Of a DNA stretch of 45,143 bases, positions 14,600-24,369 are shown piece by piece (the first letter of the stretch is position 1; each line of letters opens with the position of its first letter). The stretch comes from an uncultured Bacilli bacterium (GTDB lineage: Bacteria > Bacillota_I > Bacilli_A > RF39 > UBA660). The notes beneath the pieces were generated by a model. That model saw only the letters and a program-made list of their open reading frames with translations, was not told the origin of the DNA and made no database searches. A program made the translations under genes and the position numbers. The DNA is taken from positions 1 to 45,143 of the forward strand of contig CALVIB010000007.1 in the NCBI GenBank assembly GCA_944329375.1. The letters run 5' to 3'.

Positions 14600-16636
14600 T
14601 TATAAATAAAATAAAGTCTTTACAAAAAAACATAAAACAATTCCAATTATTAAAGGAATAATAAAAGATAAAATAACCCACTTCCATTTTCCTGTTTCCT
14701 TTTTTATCGTAAATAAAGTTGTTAAACAAGGAAAATGAAACAAAGAAAACAACATCACACATATAGCTGTCACATAAGTCCAACCATTACTAACCAATAA
14801 ATTCTTAAGCAAACTTAAATCATTCATATCAGTAATCATACCAAGTGACATATATCCCATTATCATAATTGGAATAACAATTTCGTTAGCTGGAAAACCC
14901 AATATAAAAGCCATAATAATAACTCCATCTAACCCAATAAATTTTCCAAATGAATCAAAAAATTCTGAAAATATTTTAAGTAAACTAATTCCATTAACAC
15001 TTAAATTAGAAAAAAGCCAAATAATCAAACCAGCTGGAGCTGAAACAATAATAGCTCTTTTTAAAACAAATAAAGTTCTATCAAATATAGACCTAACCAA
15101 AACTTTACCAATTTGTGGTATTCTATAAGGTGGTAGTTCCAAAGTAAAAGAAGATGGTATACCTTTTAAAATAGTTTTAGAAAGAATTTTAGAAACTATA
15201 AAAGTAAATATTACCCCTACTAAAATAAACAACATTAATATAAAAGCTCTCATTAAACCAGAAGAATTATTAGTAACTAAAAACATTGTAATTAATGATA
15301 TTAAAAGTGGAAATCTTCCATTACAAGGAACAAAACTATTAGTAATTATAGCAATTAATCTTTCCCTAGGAGAATCAATAATCCTAGCTCCAGTAACTCC
15401 AACCGCATTACAACCAAAACCCATAACCATAGTTAATGCCTGCTTGCCACATGATGAACACTTTTCAAATGACTTATCCAAATTAAAAGCAATTCTTGGA
15501 AGTAACCCAAAATCTTCAAGTAAAGTAAAAAGTGGAAAAAATATTGCCATAGGAGGAAGCATAACAGCAACAACCCAAGCTAAAACTCTATATACACCAT
15601 GAACAAACATATCAGTAATCCATATAGGAAAATGAATATTTATTAAAAAATCATATAAAATATCTTCAAATATAAAAAACTTTTCATATAAAAAATCAGA
15701 TGGTATATTAGCCAAAGTAATTGTAATCCACAAAATTAAAAACAAAAGTAAAAGCATAATTGGAATACCAGTCAACTTATTAGTTAAATATTTATCTATA
15801 ATTCTTTCTTTTTTATCATAATTTTTCTTATTATATTTAACAGATTTTTCACAAATTTTAAAACTTTCTTCATTAACTTTTTCAGTCATTAAAACTTCTA
15901 TATCATCATAACCAATACCTTTATTCCTAAATTCATTTAAAATATCCTCTTTAATATATTTGGCTTCTAAATTTCTCATTAGATTAGTTTTATATTTAAA
16001 ATCAAAAGCATTTATAAAACTATAATCATTAGATAAATATTTTAAAATAACATTTTCACTATTTACAAAATTAGAAGGAATAAATCTTTTTAATTTATCA
16101 AAATCTTTAACTATAAAAGCATCATAATCAATCTTCTTATATCCTTCTTTCTTAAAAGAAACATCTCTTAAAATTTCTAATAATTCTTTAAATCCCTTTT
16201 TATCTCTCGCAACCATTCCAACAACAGGAATCTTTAATAATGAAGATAATTTTTTTAAATTAACCTCTATTCCCTTTTTTTTAGCTTCATCTAACAAATT
16301 AACACAAACAACCACTTTATCTGTAATTTCTAAAACTTGTAATACTAAATTTAAATTTCTCTCTAAAGCAGTTGCATCACAAACTATAATAAGTGCATCA
16401 TAATCATCAAAATAGACAAAATCCCTAGTTACTTCTTCTTCCTTCGAATGAGCAAGTAATGAATAAGTACCAGGTAAATCTTCAAATTGATAACTAATCC
16501 CATTATAAACCTTATATCCAGTAGCCTTAGCTACTGTTTTTCCAGGCCAATTACCAGTGTGTTGCCGCATTCCTGTTAAACCATTAAAAATCGTACTCTT
16601 ACCCACATTAGGATTTCCTATTAAACCAACTCGCAT
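14600..16636 (-). CDS. feoB: Ferrous iron transporter FeoB
   Basis: This 678-residue protein begins with the GTP-binding domain: GNPNVGKST at 7-15 (G1), DLPGTYSL (G3) and a VVCVNLLDEA block (G4). A helical GDI region and a membrane domain of about ten segments follow, with VVAVMLPPMAIFFPLFTLLE and NSFVPCNGRFP. FeoB takes up Fe(II), using GTP hydrolysis to control the pore. The length is typical. No feoA or feoC lies next to it, and no Fur box was obvious. It lies directly upstream of the DGR target gene in the same direction, but the target has its own promoter, so iron control need not extend to it. Confidence 0.93.
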   Translation of the reverse strand: MRVGLIGNPNVGKSTIFNGLTGMRQHTGNWPGKTVAKATGYKVYNGISYQFEDLPGTYSLLAHSKEEEVTRDFVYFDDYDALIIVCDATALERNLNLVLQVLEITDKVVVCVNLLDEAKKKGIEVNLKKLSSLLKIPVVGMVARDKKGFKELLEILRDVSFKKEGYKKIDYDAFIVKDFDKLKRFIPSNFVNSENVILKYLSNDYSFINAFDFKYKTNLMRNLEAKYIKEDILNEFRNKGIGYDDIEVLMTEKVNEESFKICEKSVKYNKKNYDKKERIIDKYLTNKLTGIPIMLLLLFLILWITITLANIPSDFLYEKFFIFEDILYDFLINIHFPIWITDMFVHGVYRVLAWVVAVMLPPMAIFFPLFTLLEDFGLLPRIAFNLDKSFEKCSSCGKQALTMVMGFGCNAVGVTGARIIDSPRERLIAIITNSFVPCNGRFPLLISLITMFLVTNNSSGLMRAFILMLFILVGVIFTFIVSKILSKTILKGIPSSFTLELPPYRIPQIGKVLVRSIFDRTLFVLKRAIIVSAPAGLIIWLFSNLSVNGISLLKIFSEFFDSFGKFIGLDGVIIMAFILGFPANEIVIPIMIMGYMSLGMITDMNDLSLLKNLLVSNGWTYVTAICVMLFSLFHFPCLTTLFTIKKETGKWKWVILSFIIPLIIGIVLCFFVKTLFYL

Positions 16637-16689
16637 CTAAACGCCCCACTTCATTTCAATCTATTATATGAAATAAAAAAGAAGATGTT

Positions 16690-16722
16690 AAAAAAGAAAT
16701 CAATCTTTAAATAAATTGATTT
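16690..16722 (-). terminator. Terminator of the first Rpn gene
   Basis: AAATCAAT pairs with ATTGATTT around a ten-base loop, followed on the minus strand by C and six T residues. Confidence 0.7.
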
Positions 16723-17617
16723 CTTCTAATGATAAACCAGTAACTTGAGATATTTCTTTTTTATCTAATCCAATTTTTACCAACTTTTTTGCTATTTCAA
16801 GGGCCTTTTCTTTAGAACCTTCATTATGACCTTTTTCAATTCCCTGTTCAATACCTTGTTTAAAACCTTTAGCCTGTCCTTCCTTAATAGCCTCCTCATG
16901 GTCAACCTTTTTCATCCATTCATCCATCTCATCTTTATAATAAGCACCTATAATTTCATCATCTTCATTTAAATCATCTATTATCCTCGCCATATTTTCT
17001 AAATCCTCATCTCCTTTAGCTAACTTCCATAATTCTTTCTTATTAGTAATTTGAAACATTACCAATATTTTTTCCACTTTTGTAAGCTCACTATTAGTAT
17101 AATACTTTTCTAAAGGATTTGCCATATTTATATGTATTCTTTTAAAATTTTCTTCATCAATAAATGTACAATCTTTATTTCTCATAATAAATTCTTCAAA
17201 TAATTTATCCCCAAATCTTCTAACTGTATTAAAATTTATTTGAATAATCATATTATTATCAATATTTTCTCCCTTTTTATATTTTTGATAAGCAATTTTA
17301 TGATGATATAAATTATTTTTACCAATCATACTAAAGCTTATAGACTTATTTGCTTCTATATTAATAATAGAACCATCCACATAAGCAAGTATATCAGTGA
17401 TTTTAACCCTTTCATTTATTTTATCTATGGGAAGTTCCGTATTTATAAAGTTTAAATTATCGTAAATAAATCTAGGGGAAAAATTTGTTACCTCGCTTAT
17501 AATTAAAGAAAGTAACCTTCTAAACTTAGGATTTTGAACAATAGATTTAAAAGCTTGGTCAAACATTGAATCAATATATTCATCATTACGTACTGATTTA
17601 TCTAATACTAAATTCAT
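16700..17617 (-). CDS. Rpn-like PD-(D/E)XK nuclease/putative transposase, paralog 1
   Basis: This 305-residue protein belongs to the PDDEXK_2 (Rpn/YhgA-like) family. The core includes DILAYVDGSIINIEANK (about 75-91), where Asp, Glu and Lys form the nuclease motif, and NNLYHHKIAYQKY. Relatives promote RecA-independent recombination or act as DNA nucleases; they are often called transposases but are not part of a clear insertion sequence here. The C-terminus has KQGIEQGIEKG repeats and a short helix-turn-helix-like end. A longer frame begins at a TTG, but AAAGGAG before the ATG at 17617 fixes the start. It is about half identical to the gene at 42526-43473. Confidence 0.85.
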   Translation of the reverse strand: MNLVLDKSVRNDEYIDSMFDQAFKSIVQNPKFRRLLSLIISEVTNFSPRFIYDNLNFINTELPIDKINERVKITDILAYVDGSIINIEANKSISFSMIGKNNLYHHKIAYQKYKKGENIDNNMIIQINFNTVRRFGDKLFEEFIMRNKDCTFIDEENFKRIHINMANPLEKYYTNSELTKVEKILVMFQITNKKELWKLAKGDEDLENMARIIDDLNEDDEIIGAYYKDEMDEWMKKVDHEEAIKEGQAKGFKQGIEQGIEKGHNEGSKEKALEIAKKLVKIGLDKKEISQVTGLSLEEINLFKD

Positions 17618-17699
17618 AAAACTCTCCTTTAAAAAAGAATAGTTCAAAACTATCCTCTAAATATAACATACAATTTTTTTGTCAAAATTCCTTTTAAAT

Positions 17700-17728
17700 T
17701 TAAAAAAATGATATTTAAAATACCATTT
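17700..17728 (-). terminator. Terminator of the HerA-like gene
   Basis: AAATGGTAT and ATATCATTT form a nine-base-pair stem with one wobble pair and a five-base loop, followed by T residues at the gene end. Confidence 0.7.
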
Positions 17729-19496
17729 ATCTATCAATAAACCAATTACCAGAAACATCACAACAACTAGATGAAGGAGCTGGATTAGGCTCATCCATTT
17801 TTATTAAAACAGGAACATGAAAAGCACTACCAAATCCAATACAATTACCAGGTTGTAAAATTCTAATTCTTTTAACTATCTCACTAGTAATATTAGGTAC
17901 CATATCTATAATATACTGAATATCTTTAGGATGTAGCATTTTAAAAATCAAAAAATTACTACACTGTGAAATAGAATTTTCTGATAAATCAGAAGGTCTT
18001 TGCGAAATAAGGCCTAAAAGCACTCCATATTTACGCCCTTCCTTAGCAATTCTATCAAAAATATTATAACCAAGTAAATCTATATCATTATCATTTTGAA
18101 CATATCTATGTGCTTCCTCCAAAATAATATGAAAAGGAAGACTTGCTCTTTTTTCTAAGTTTTTTGCATAATCAAATAGTAATTTAGAATAAATCTTTGT
18201 AATTGTTTTAGCAAACCTATCATCCACATAATTAATATTAAAATTAATTACTTGTGCTTTTCTACCATTTGAAGTCATAAGTAATTCCTTAATATATTCA
18301 TCCTTAGTAACATACTTATCACATTCAAAATATTTTGCATAATCCCCATTAAGTAAAGTATGTAATCTAACTTTTAAAATATTACACTCATCATAAATTT
18401 TATCACTAATTAAAACCCCTTCTGAAAGCAAAGCAAAATCTAAAGCTAATTTCAAATCTTTAAGTCCATATTTAAATGAACCATCAGGCATTGTAAGTTC
18501 AATACTATCATCTAAAAATGTCTGTATAAAATTAGTAATTAATTCAATCTCTCTAATTTTCCCAGAAGAATCAATATTTAAGCATTGTTTCAAACTTCTA
18601 ACATAACCAGGTTGATAAATTTGACTCTCCAAATTTAAAGCTTTTGTATGATAAACAGATAAAATAGAAAAAATTTGATCTCTAATTTGAACAGAGGTTT
18701 TACCACTTGATAAAATATCTAAAATAACTCTCGCAATAATATCATTTTTTTGTTTTATAACTTCTGACTCATCTTTAACAAATAACCCAACCAACTTCAA
18801 AGCTTTTTCGATAATAGGAAGCTGTGTAGGCGAAGAAGCATTTAAAAGTAAAGCGATATCATCTGTTGTAAGTAACCATAAAGGTATCTTTATAATTTCT
18901 TTATTATCTACTTTAACATTTGTAGTATAAGTTTTAAAATTTAACTCTGGAACTTTTTCATTAATATTTTCAAAAGCACTTTGATACTCTCCATAAACAT
19001 CAAAAATAAATATACTTGCTCTATATGCTACTGTGGTCTTCTTATCAAAAATACTTTGTAAAATTTTAGCAACACCCCAAGACTTGCCACTTCCCGTAGA
19101 GCCAAATATAGCAAAATGATTCGCAAAAAATTGGTTGATATTAAAACCTATTTTTACCCCTGAATATAATGGACTTTTACCAATATAAACATCTTCTCTT
19201 TCATTATAATTATCCACACTAATAATCATTGGAATTTTTTCTTTAGAAATCAATTTGACTCTCGCTCCAAAAGAAGGCTTCTTAATAACCCCAAAAACAA
19301 AATTATTATTAACAAGTTCTCCAACCAAATTAATATAAGCAATACCATCTTTTATATCAACAATCTCTCCGACAATCATATTGTCGCCATCTTCCATAAT
19401 AACATGTAAATTAATTAAATTTTGAAATTCATTTAAGTTAATAGCTAATTTTAATAAAACAGTATCTTCATTAATTCCAATTATTGTTCCAAGCAT
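17727..19496 (-). CDS. HerA/FtsK-superfamily ATPase (DUF87)
   Basis: This protein has about 589 residues. An N-terminal beta-barrel of about 90 residues (HAS-barrel type) is followed by a RecA-like motor with Walker A GSTGSGKS (about 137), FDVYGEY, Walker B-like ILEEAHRYV and a GRKYGV segment. HerA-type hexamers translocate or unwind DNA, usually with NurA nuclease, or with Sir2 or other effectors in defence systems. No nuclease partner lies beside it; YqeH and YqeG are upstream. The frame could start at 19505, but AGGGG is nine bases before the ATG at 19496, which I prefer. The cellular role is open. Confidence 0.85.
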   Translation of the reverse strand: MLGTIIGINEDTVLLKLAINLNEFQNLINLHVIMEDGDNMIVGEIVDIKDGIAYINLVGELVNNNFVFGVIKKPSFGARVKLISKEKIPMIISVDNYNEREDVYIGKSPLYSGVKIGFNINQFFANHFAIFGSTGSGKSWGVAKILQSIFDKKTTVAYRASIFIFDVYGEYQSAFENINEKVPELNFKTYTTNVKVDNKEIIKIPLWLLTTDDIALLLNASSPTQLPIIEKALKLVGLFVKDESEVIKQKNDIIARVILDILSSGKTSVQIRDQIFSILSVYHTKALNLESQIYQPGYVRSLKQCLNIDSSGKIREIELITNFIQTFLDDSIELTMPDGSFKYGLKDLKLALDFALLSEGVLISDKIYDECNILKVRLHTLLNGDYAKYFECDKYVTKDEYIKELLMTSNGRKAQVINFNINYVDDRFAKTITKIYSKLLFDYAKNLEKRASLPFHIILEEAHRYVQNDNDIDLLGYNIFDRIAKEGRKYGVLLGLISQRPSDLSENSISQCSNFLIFKMLHPKDIQYIIDMVPNITSEIVKRIRILQPGNCIGFGSAFHVPVLIKMDEPNPAPSSSCCDVSGNWFIDR

Positions 19497-19544
19497 ATTT
19501 ATCATCCCCTATTTTAATTCTACCACAAAGAATAAAATTACAAA

Positions 19545-19573
19545 AGAAAAAATCAGATAATTGAATCTCTGAT
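19545..19573 (-). terminator. Terminator of the yqeG-yqeH transcript
   Basis: AATCAGA and TCTGATT pair over seven bases around a ten-base loop, followed by a T run, at the yqeH stop. Confidence 0.7.
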
Positions 19574-20512
19574 TATATAATTAATACCATCCAATAACCA
19601 AAAAGTAACTTTACTATCCTTTTTAAAACTAATAAATCCCAAACCTTTAATAACTAAATCACTATTTTTTTTAATAACTAAATCATGTTTTACCAATGTA
19701 CATTCTTTATCTTTATAAACTCTTCTAAAAGACAAATTATTAGACATAAAACAAATAATATTAGTATTTTCTAAATCTAATCTAACAAAAGTTTCAATCA
19801 ATAAAGATTGCCATCCCTTAATCTGATAACTAATTGGCCTAATTTCTTTTTTTGGTGTAATTTTATTAAGCACTTCTTTAGAAGCTTCTAATATCATACT
19901 TCCATTATCTAACAAACCAGGAGTATCAATTAGATTTAAATCATCATTAACCTTATTATAAATTAAATCTAAAGTTGTTGAAGGTAAATTACTAACCGTA
20001 ATATTACCATTACCACCACCATAATTTTTTATCATTTTATTAACTAAAGTAGACTTACCCGCATTAGTATATCCTATAACATAAACATCTTTACTTTGTT
20101 TAAACCTTAAAATATTTTCATAAAGCAAATCAAAATTATAATTATTCTTACTAGAAATAAACAACTTATAAACAATATTTAAATTACTTTTTATATTACT
20201 CAGTAACTTTTCTTTATTAACGCTCCTAGGAATAATGTCAGCTTTACTAATAACTAAAATAACTGGACTTTTCAAATTAATCTCATCTAAATTATATAAA
20301 TTTAAAAAATCAGTAACTAATAAAACTAAATCATTATTATCTATTCTTTTAATAACCTCAGTATAATCTTTATTAGAAACCTTTAAATATTTGTTATAAT
20401 GTTTAATATTAAAACATCTTTCACAAAATCTATTGTTTAAATCTCTAGTATATCCCTCTTTTAAAGGAAACTCATCCTGTAAAATACTTCCACAACCAAC
20501 ACATTTAATCAT
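19553..20512 (-). CDS. yqeH: Ribosome biogenesis GTPase YqeH
   Basis: This 319-residue protein starts with a treble-clef zinc finger (C4, C7, C30, C33: CVGC, CERC). A circularly permuted GTPase follows with G4 (ISKAD) before G1 (GYTNAGKS), then a TT-containing G2 and DTPGL (G3). YqeH is needed for 30S subunit assembly in Bacilli. The C-terminal domain is shorter than in B. subtilis YqeH (about 366 residues). AGGAAG before the ATG at 20512 selects this start over the longer frame. It overlaps yqeG by eight bases, and the pair is syntenic with B. subtilis. Confidence 0.9.
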   Translation of the reverse strand: MIKCVGCGSILQDEFPLKEGYTRDLNNRFCERCFNIKHYNKYLKVSNKDYTEVIKRIDNNDLVLLVTDFLNLYNLDEINLKSPVILVISKADIIPRSVNKEKLLSNIKSNLNIVYKLFISSKNNYNFDLLYENILRFKQSKDVYVIGYTNAGKSTLVNKMIKNYGGGNGNITVSNLPSTTLDLIYNKVNDDLNLIDTPGLLDNGSMILEASKEVLNKITPKKEIRPISYQIKGWQSLLIETFVRLDLENTNIICFMSNNLSFRRVYKDKECTLVKHDLVIKKNSDLVIKGLGFISFKKDSKVTFWLLDGINYIIRDSII

Positions 20513-21026
20513 AATATCTTCCTTGCCAAAATAAATCATGATCTCTCAATTTTTTCATTTTCCTTCTCTCTGAAAATCTATGTATCTTAGTCAAAACAAA
20601 ATCACTATTACTAACTGGATTAACTAATATAGTCGTAATACCAACTTTATTACCAACCTTAATATCAGTCATAAGCTGGTCCCCAATAATTGCCACTTCA
20701 TTTTCCCCATAACCATAATCATTAAGTAATTTACGCAATTTTCTAGTAAATGGTTTACACGCACTAGAAACACCCTCAACTTCAAAAAATTTAGTAAACC
20801 CTTTTAACCTAATTTGGGGACTATTTGTAAAAATAATTATTTTAAACCCTTTCTGTTTTAAACTTATAAATAAATTCTTTGCCTTTTGTGATAACTCGTT
20901 ACTATAAGGAGGTACAAGCGTATTATCTAAATCAAAAAGTAAACATTTTATACCTCTATTAAATAACTTAGAATAATTAATAGTATAAATACTTTTCTGA
21001 TAAATATCTGGTAAATATTCTTCCAT
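20505..21026 (-). CDS. yqeG: YqeG-family HAD phosphatase
   Basis: This 173-residue HAD superfamily protein has motif I FDLDNT (D32, D34), motif II FTNSP and the later GDQLMTD Asp motif, a IIIA-type arrangement. YqeG in B. subtilis lies directly before yqeH, as here; its substrate is unsettled, with phosphatidylglycerophosphate phosphatase activity shown for related proteins. An AGGAGGG-type ribosome binding site precedes the ATG. The overlap with yqeH implies translational coupling. Confidence 0.9.
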   Translation of the reverse strand: MEEYLPDIYQKSIYTINYSKLFNRGIKCLLFDLDNTLVPPYSNELSQKAKNLFISLKQKGFKIIIFTNSPQIRLKGFTKFFEVEGVSSACKPFTRKLRKLLNDYGYGENEVAIIGDQLMTDIKVGNKVGITTILVNPVSNSDFVLTKIHRFSERRKMKKLRDHDLFWQGRYYD

Positions 21027-21089
21027 ATAAACCCTCCTTCAAATACCTAATATAATAATATCACATTTTACCATTTATCTACAATATGT

Positions 21090-22262
21090 TTAAAATTCAT
21101 TCTTATCAATTTTTGTAAGCAAATAACAAAAAATCAAAACAACAAAACCCAAAAAAATCAAAAGATAATTCAAATAATTAAAACCTAAAATACTTACAAT
21201 AAGTAATAAATAATAACCTGCCATTCTTCCTATATTTAAAACAATTTCTCTCATAGACCAATATTCTATCTTTCCATTATTACTGATTTTCCCTTTAGCC
21301 AAATTGAAAAGTCTAATTCCATAAACAAAAGTCAAAATACCTGTACCAAAAATACCAAAAACAATATTATAAAAAATAACTGTAAAATTAGAAATATTAA
21401 ATGAGAATAATATCATACTTAAAAAAAGAAAAATTCCAGACCATAATATAATTCTTTTATCATCTTTTCCTTTATAATATTTTGAATAAATAAATAAGAA
21501 AATCAAACTAATAAATGATACAAAAGAATTAATAACACCTAAATGAAATTCAGATTTAAAAGAAATCATAATTAAAATAGTTATAATTGTTCCTAAAACC
21601 CCATCAGAAAAAATCAAACCATTTAAAAACTCTACATAAAGCATTTCTCTTTCCTGTTTGTTTTTCAAAGATTTTTTTAAAAAACCTAATAAATCATAAA
21701 CCCTATCAGATTTAGGAAGCGGTTTTAAATAAAAAGAAGCTATAATCTGAATAACCGAAAATATCAATATAACTAAAGCCGTAAGTTGATAATTTGTACT
21801 AGAAATCAAAAAACCTAACAAAACTGGAATAAAAACAGAAACAAAGATTTTAATAATATTTAACTTAAATTCAAAAGAAGCTCTTTCAACATTTTGAACT
21901 ACATCAGTATGATATAAATTAAAAGGTAAATTCAAAAACATCGAAGAAAAACCATAAACAAATGATAATACACCAAAATGTGTAGTAATATTAATGCCTA
22001 GTCCCATGATTAATAAAACACATAAACAACGCATTACAATACCTATTCTAAAAACAAAAAGTGTTCCCTTCTTTTCTATAACATAACCTGTAATCATACC
22101 AAACAAACATAGAAATAAATAATTAAGTATATTAAAAATAGATAAATTATATATATTTTCTAAAGAAACACTTACAAAATAAGCAACCAAAAAAGGACCT
22201 AAAAACAAACTAATTATTTTCATACATGCATATATAATCATAACCGCTTTTTCATTTTTCAT
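21090..22262 (-). CDS. Major facilitator superfamily transporter, substrate unknown
   Basis: This 390-residue protein is hydrophobic, with about twelve membrane segments. It has an MFS-like loop between segments 2 and 3 (GYVIEKKGTLFVFRIG) and a longer hydrophilic loop after segment 6 (LKPLPKSDRVYDLLGFLKKS). No substrate-specific motif is visible. It is preceded by GTAGGTGG and lies between the carboxypeptidase and yqeG, likely as its own unit. Confidence 0.75.
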   Translation of the reverse strand: MKNEKAVMIIYACMKIISLFLGPFLVAYFVSVSLENIYNLSIFNILNYLFLCLFGMITGYVIEKKGTLFVFRIGIVMRCLCVLLIMGLGINITTHFGVLSFVYGFSSMFLNLPFNLYHTDVVQNVERASFEFKLNIIKIFVSVFIPVLLGFLISSTNYQLTALVILIFSVIQIIASFYLKPLPKSDRVYDLLGFLKKSLKNKQEREMLYVEFLNGLIFSDGVLGTIITILIMISFKSEFHLGVINSFVSFISLIFLFIYSKYYKGKDDKRIILWSGIFLFLSMILFSFNISNFTVIFYNIVFGIFGTGILTFVYGIRLFNLAKGKISNNGKIEYWSMREIVLNIGRMAGYYLLLIVSILGFNYLNYLLIFLGFVVLIFCYLLTKIDKNEF

Positions 22263-22289
22263 TTTAAACCACCTACAATAATTTTATCA

Positions 22290-22325
22290 CAAAAAAACAA
22301 TATAAGTTAATTTAAACTCATATTG
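22290..22325 (-). terminator. Terminator of the carboxypeptidase gene
   Basis: CAATATGAGTT and AACTTATATTG pair over eleven bases with one G-T wobble, followed by seven T residues. It overlaps the stop codon region. Confidence 0.85.
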
Positions 22326-23461
22326 CCAATAACCATATCTTTAACATTTCTTAAAAATAAATCTATAAAATTAGCCTTCTCAACATCTTTATTAACTGTT
22401 AATTTAAGTGTCATAATATTATTTTCATCTTCCTTAACCGTTAAAGTTCCAACCTTATCGCCAACTTTTAAAGGAGCTTTTAAAGAATTAACTTTAATAT
22501 CATAACTATAATTCCCATCCTTTTCACTTTTTTTCTTAACCAAATTAGTATCCCCAATAGGAATAACTTGAACATATTCTTCCTTACCATTTTCTACTCT
22601 ATATTTTCCAAGTGAATTTTTATTTTTAAGTACATTAATTACCTTGTATTGAGCAAAAGCATAATCTAACATTTCACTTACTTCTTGATTTCTAATCTTA
22701 CTAGTTTCTTCTCCCATAACTACTGCAATAACTCTCATACCATCTTTCGAAGCCGTAGCTGTCATACAATAACCTGCATCTTCTGTATAACCTGTTTTTA
22801 ACCCATCAACCCCATCATAAAATCTAACTAATCTATTAGTATTAACAAGCCATATTTTTCTATCTGTATTTTCCCTTAAATAATCTTCATAAATCTTAGT
22901 ATATTTTAAAACTTCTTCATGTTTAACAAGTTCTCTTGCAATAAGCATCATATCTCTACTACTAGAATAATGATTCGCATCATCTAAACCATGTGGATTC
23001 TTAAAATTAGTATTAGTTAAACCAAGTTCTTTAGCCCTATTATTCATCATACTAACAAAATTATTAACACTCCCAGCCACAGTTTCAGCTAAAGCAACTA
23101 CCGCATCATTACCAGAAGCAATTGCTACTCCTTTAAACAAATCTCGTACACTCATTTTCTCGCCAGTTTCAAGTAAAATCTGACTTCCACCCATACTAGA
23201 AGCATTCTCACTAACCGTAACAATTTGGTCCCATTTAATTACTCCATTTTCAATTGCCTCAATAATTAAAAGCATACTCATCATCTTAGTCATACTAGCT
23301 GGATGTAATTTTTCATCCGCGTTTTTTTCAAACAATATCTTACCAGTACTAGCCTCTACTAATATAGCCGATTTAGCCTTTTCTGCTAATTTTAAATCAT
23401 CGGCTTTAACCATTGGAAAACATATTAAAAAACTCAGTAACATTATTAAAATTCTTTTCAT
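22307..23461 (-). CDS. dacF: D-alanyl-D-alanine carboxypeptidase (PBP5/DacF type)
   Basis: This 384-residue protein has a signal peptide (about 1-20), then the penicillin-binding triad: catalytic S56 and K59 in SMTK, SGN at 116-118 and KTG at 222-224. A C-terminal beta domain and an amphipathic membrane-anchoring tail follow (FIDLFLRNVKDMV). It removes the last D-Ala of stem peptides outside the membrane and so sets cross-linking. Length and motif order are standard. The DacF name reflects the sporulation-linked Bacilli paralog but could equally be DacA. Confidence 0.9.
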   Translation of the reverse strand: MKRILIMLLSFLICFPMVKADDLKLAEKAKSAILVEASTGKILFEKNADEKLHPASMTKMMSMLLIIEAIENGVIKWDQIVTVSENASSMGGSQILLETGEKMSVRDLFKGVAIASGNDAVVALAETVAGSVNNFVSMMNNRAKELGLTNTNFKNPHGLDDANHYSSSRDMMLIARELVKHEEVLKYTKIYEDYLRENTDRKIWLVNTNRLVRFYDGVDGLKTGYTEDAGYCMTATASKDGMRVIAVVMGEETSKIRNQEVSEMLDYAFAQYKVINVLKNKNSLGKYRVENGKEEYVQVIPIGDTNLVKKKSEKDGNYSYDIKVNSLKAPLKVGDKVGTLTVKEDENNIMTLKLTVNKDVEKANFIDLFLRNVKDMVIGNMSLN

Positions 23462-23506
23462 AACATCCCCTCTATTAAAAAATATGTCAAAAATAAAATT
23501 TTATAA

Positions 23507-23527
23507 CAAAAAGGACTTAACAGTCCT
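23507..23527 (-). terminator. Terminator of the pseudopilin pair
   Basis: AGGACT and AGTCCT form a six-base-pair stem with a GTTA loop and five following T residues. Confidence 0.75.
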
Positions 23528-23882
23528 CCTGAATAAATTCATAAATATATTGATTGTTATCTGCATGATAAGTTATTCTAATTAACCCACATATTTTTTC
23601 CCCAGTTTTAGGATTTTCTAAATCCACACTATCTATATAACCATCATTTGCTAAAGTTTCAACCGATAAATCATAAGTATCTCCATCATTATAAGGCATA
23701 ATATCTGTATTCATTGTTCCCCATTTTTCAGCCGCTTTTTCTAATATATTTTCTTGAGTATTAGAAAGAGAAGAATTAGAATCATTCATAACCCCAATAA
23801 CTGAAATAATAACCAAAACAGTAACAATTCCAAGTATAACAATAACCGCCAATAATTCTATCAATGTAAATCCCTTTTTCAT
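23517..23882 (-). CDS. Type IV pilin-like (pseudopilin) protein 2
   Basis: This 121-residue protein begins MKKGFTLIELLAVIVILGIV, the prepilin cleavage and methylation signal (cut after G4, F5 methylated, E9). A soluble domain follows with a C-terminal Cys pair. It resembles ComGC- or type II secretion-like minor pilins. It starts six bases after the other pilin gene. No pilus ATPase, membrane platform or prepilin peptidase lies in the window, so it must use machinery encoded elsewhere. Confidence 0.85.
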   Translation of the reverse strand: MKKGFTLIELLAVIVILGIVTVLVIISVIGVMNDSNSSLSNTQENILEKAAEKWGTMNTDIMPYNDGDTYDLSVETLANDGYIDSVDLENPKTGEKICGLIRITYHADNNQYIYEFIQEDC

Positions 23883-23888
23883 TAATAT

Positions 23889-24263
23889 TCAACACCTTCC
23901 ATTATACTCATAAACAAATTGATAATTTTTATATTCAATACAAATTTTAGTACCTGAAGAAATTTCTCCTTTTGAAACCATATCTTGAATTTTTTTGTCT
24001 TCTAAAAAGCCATCATTTTTTAACTCATCAATAGTTACAAAGTTTTTTTCAACACCATTATAATAAATCTTACCATTCATTTCATTTAAATTACTAACAC
24101 CCCATTGTCTTGCTGCATCGATAATCGCATTTTTTTGTTCATTATTAAGACTAGTTCGAGTTCCATTTATAACATCTATAAAATTTGGCATAACAATCAT
24201 AAAAATAATCCCTAAAATAACAATAACTGCAAGTAATTCAATTAATGTAAATCCTTTCTTCAT
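23889..24263 (-). CDS. Type IV pilin-like (pseudopilin) protein 1
   Basis: This 124-residue protein has the same prepilin leader (MKKGFTLIELLAVIVILGI) and a short globular domain ending in a Cys-containing tail. The first 20 residues are nearly identical to the downstream gene while the rest differs, typical of pilin sets. An in-frame GTG extends the frame to 24275, but the GGAGG five bases before the ATG at 24263 and the leader itself fix the start. Confidence 0.87.
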   Translation of the reverse strand: MKKGFTLIELLAVIVILGIIFMIVMPNFIDVINGTRTSLNNEQKNAIIDAARQWGVSNLNEMNGKIYYNGVEKNFVTIDELKNDGFLEDKKIQDMVSKGEISSGTKICIEYKNYQFVYEYNGRC

Positions 24264-24369
24264 AAACGCCTCCACTATAATAAATATATCATAAAGTAAT
24301 TTAAAGATAAAGTTTTAATAAATAACCTTTTCGCATTTACAAATCATCTACATTTTTATTTCCCTAAAA

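Noticed and set aside
16700-17617. Complete insertion sequence around the Rpn-like gene
   Set aside because: No terminal inverted repeats or target duplications are visible; only terminator hairpins flank it.
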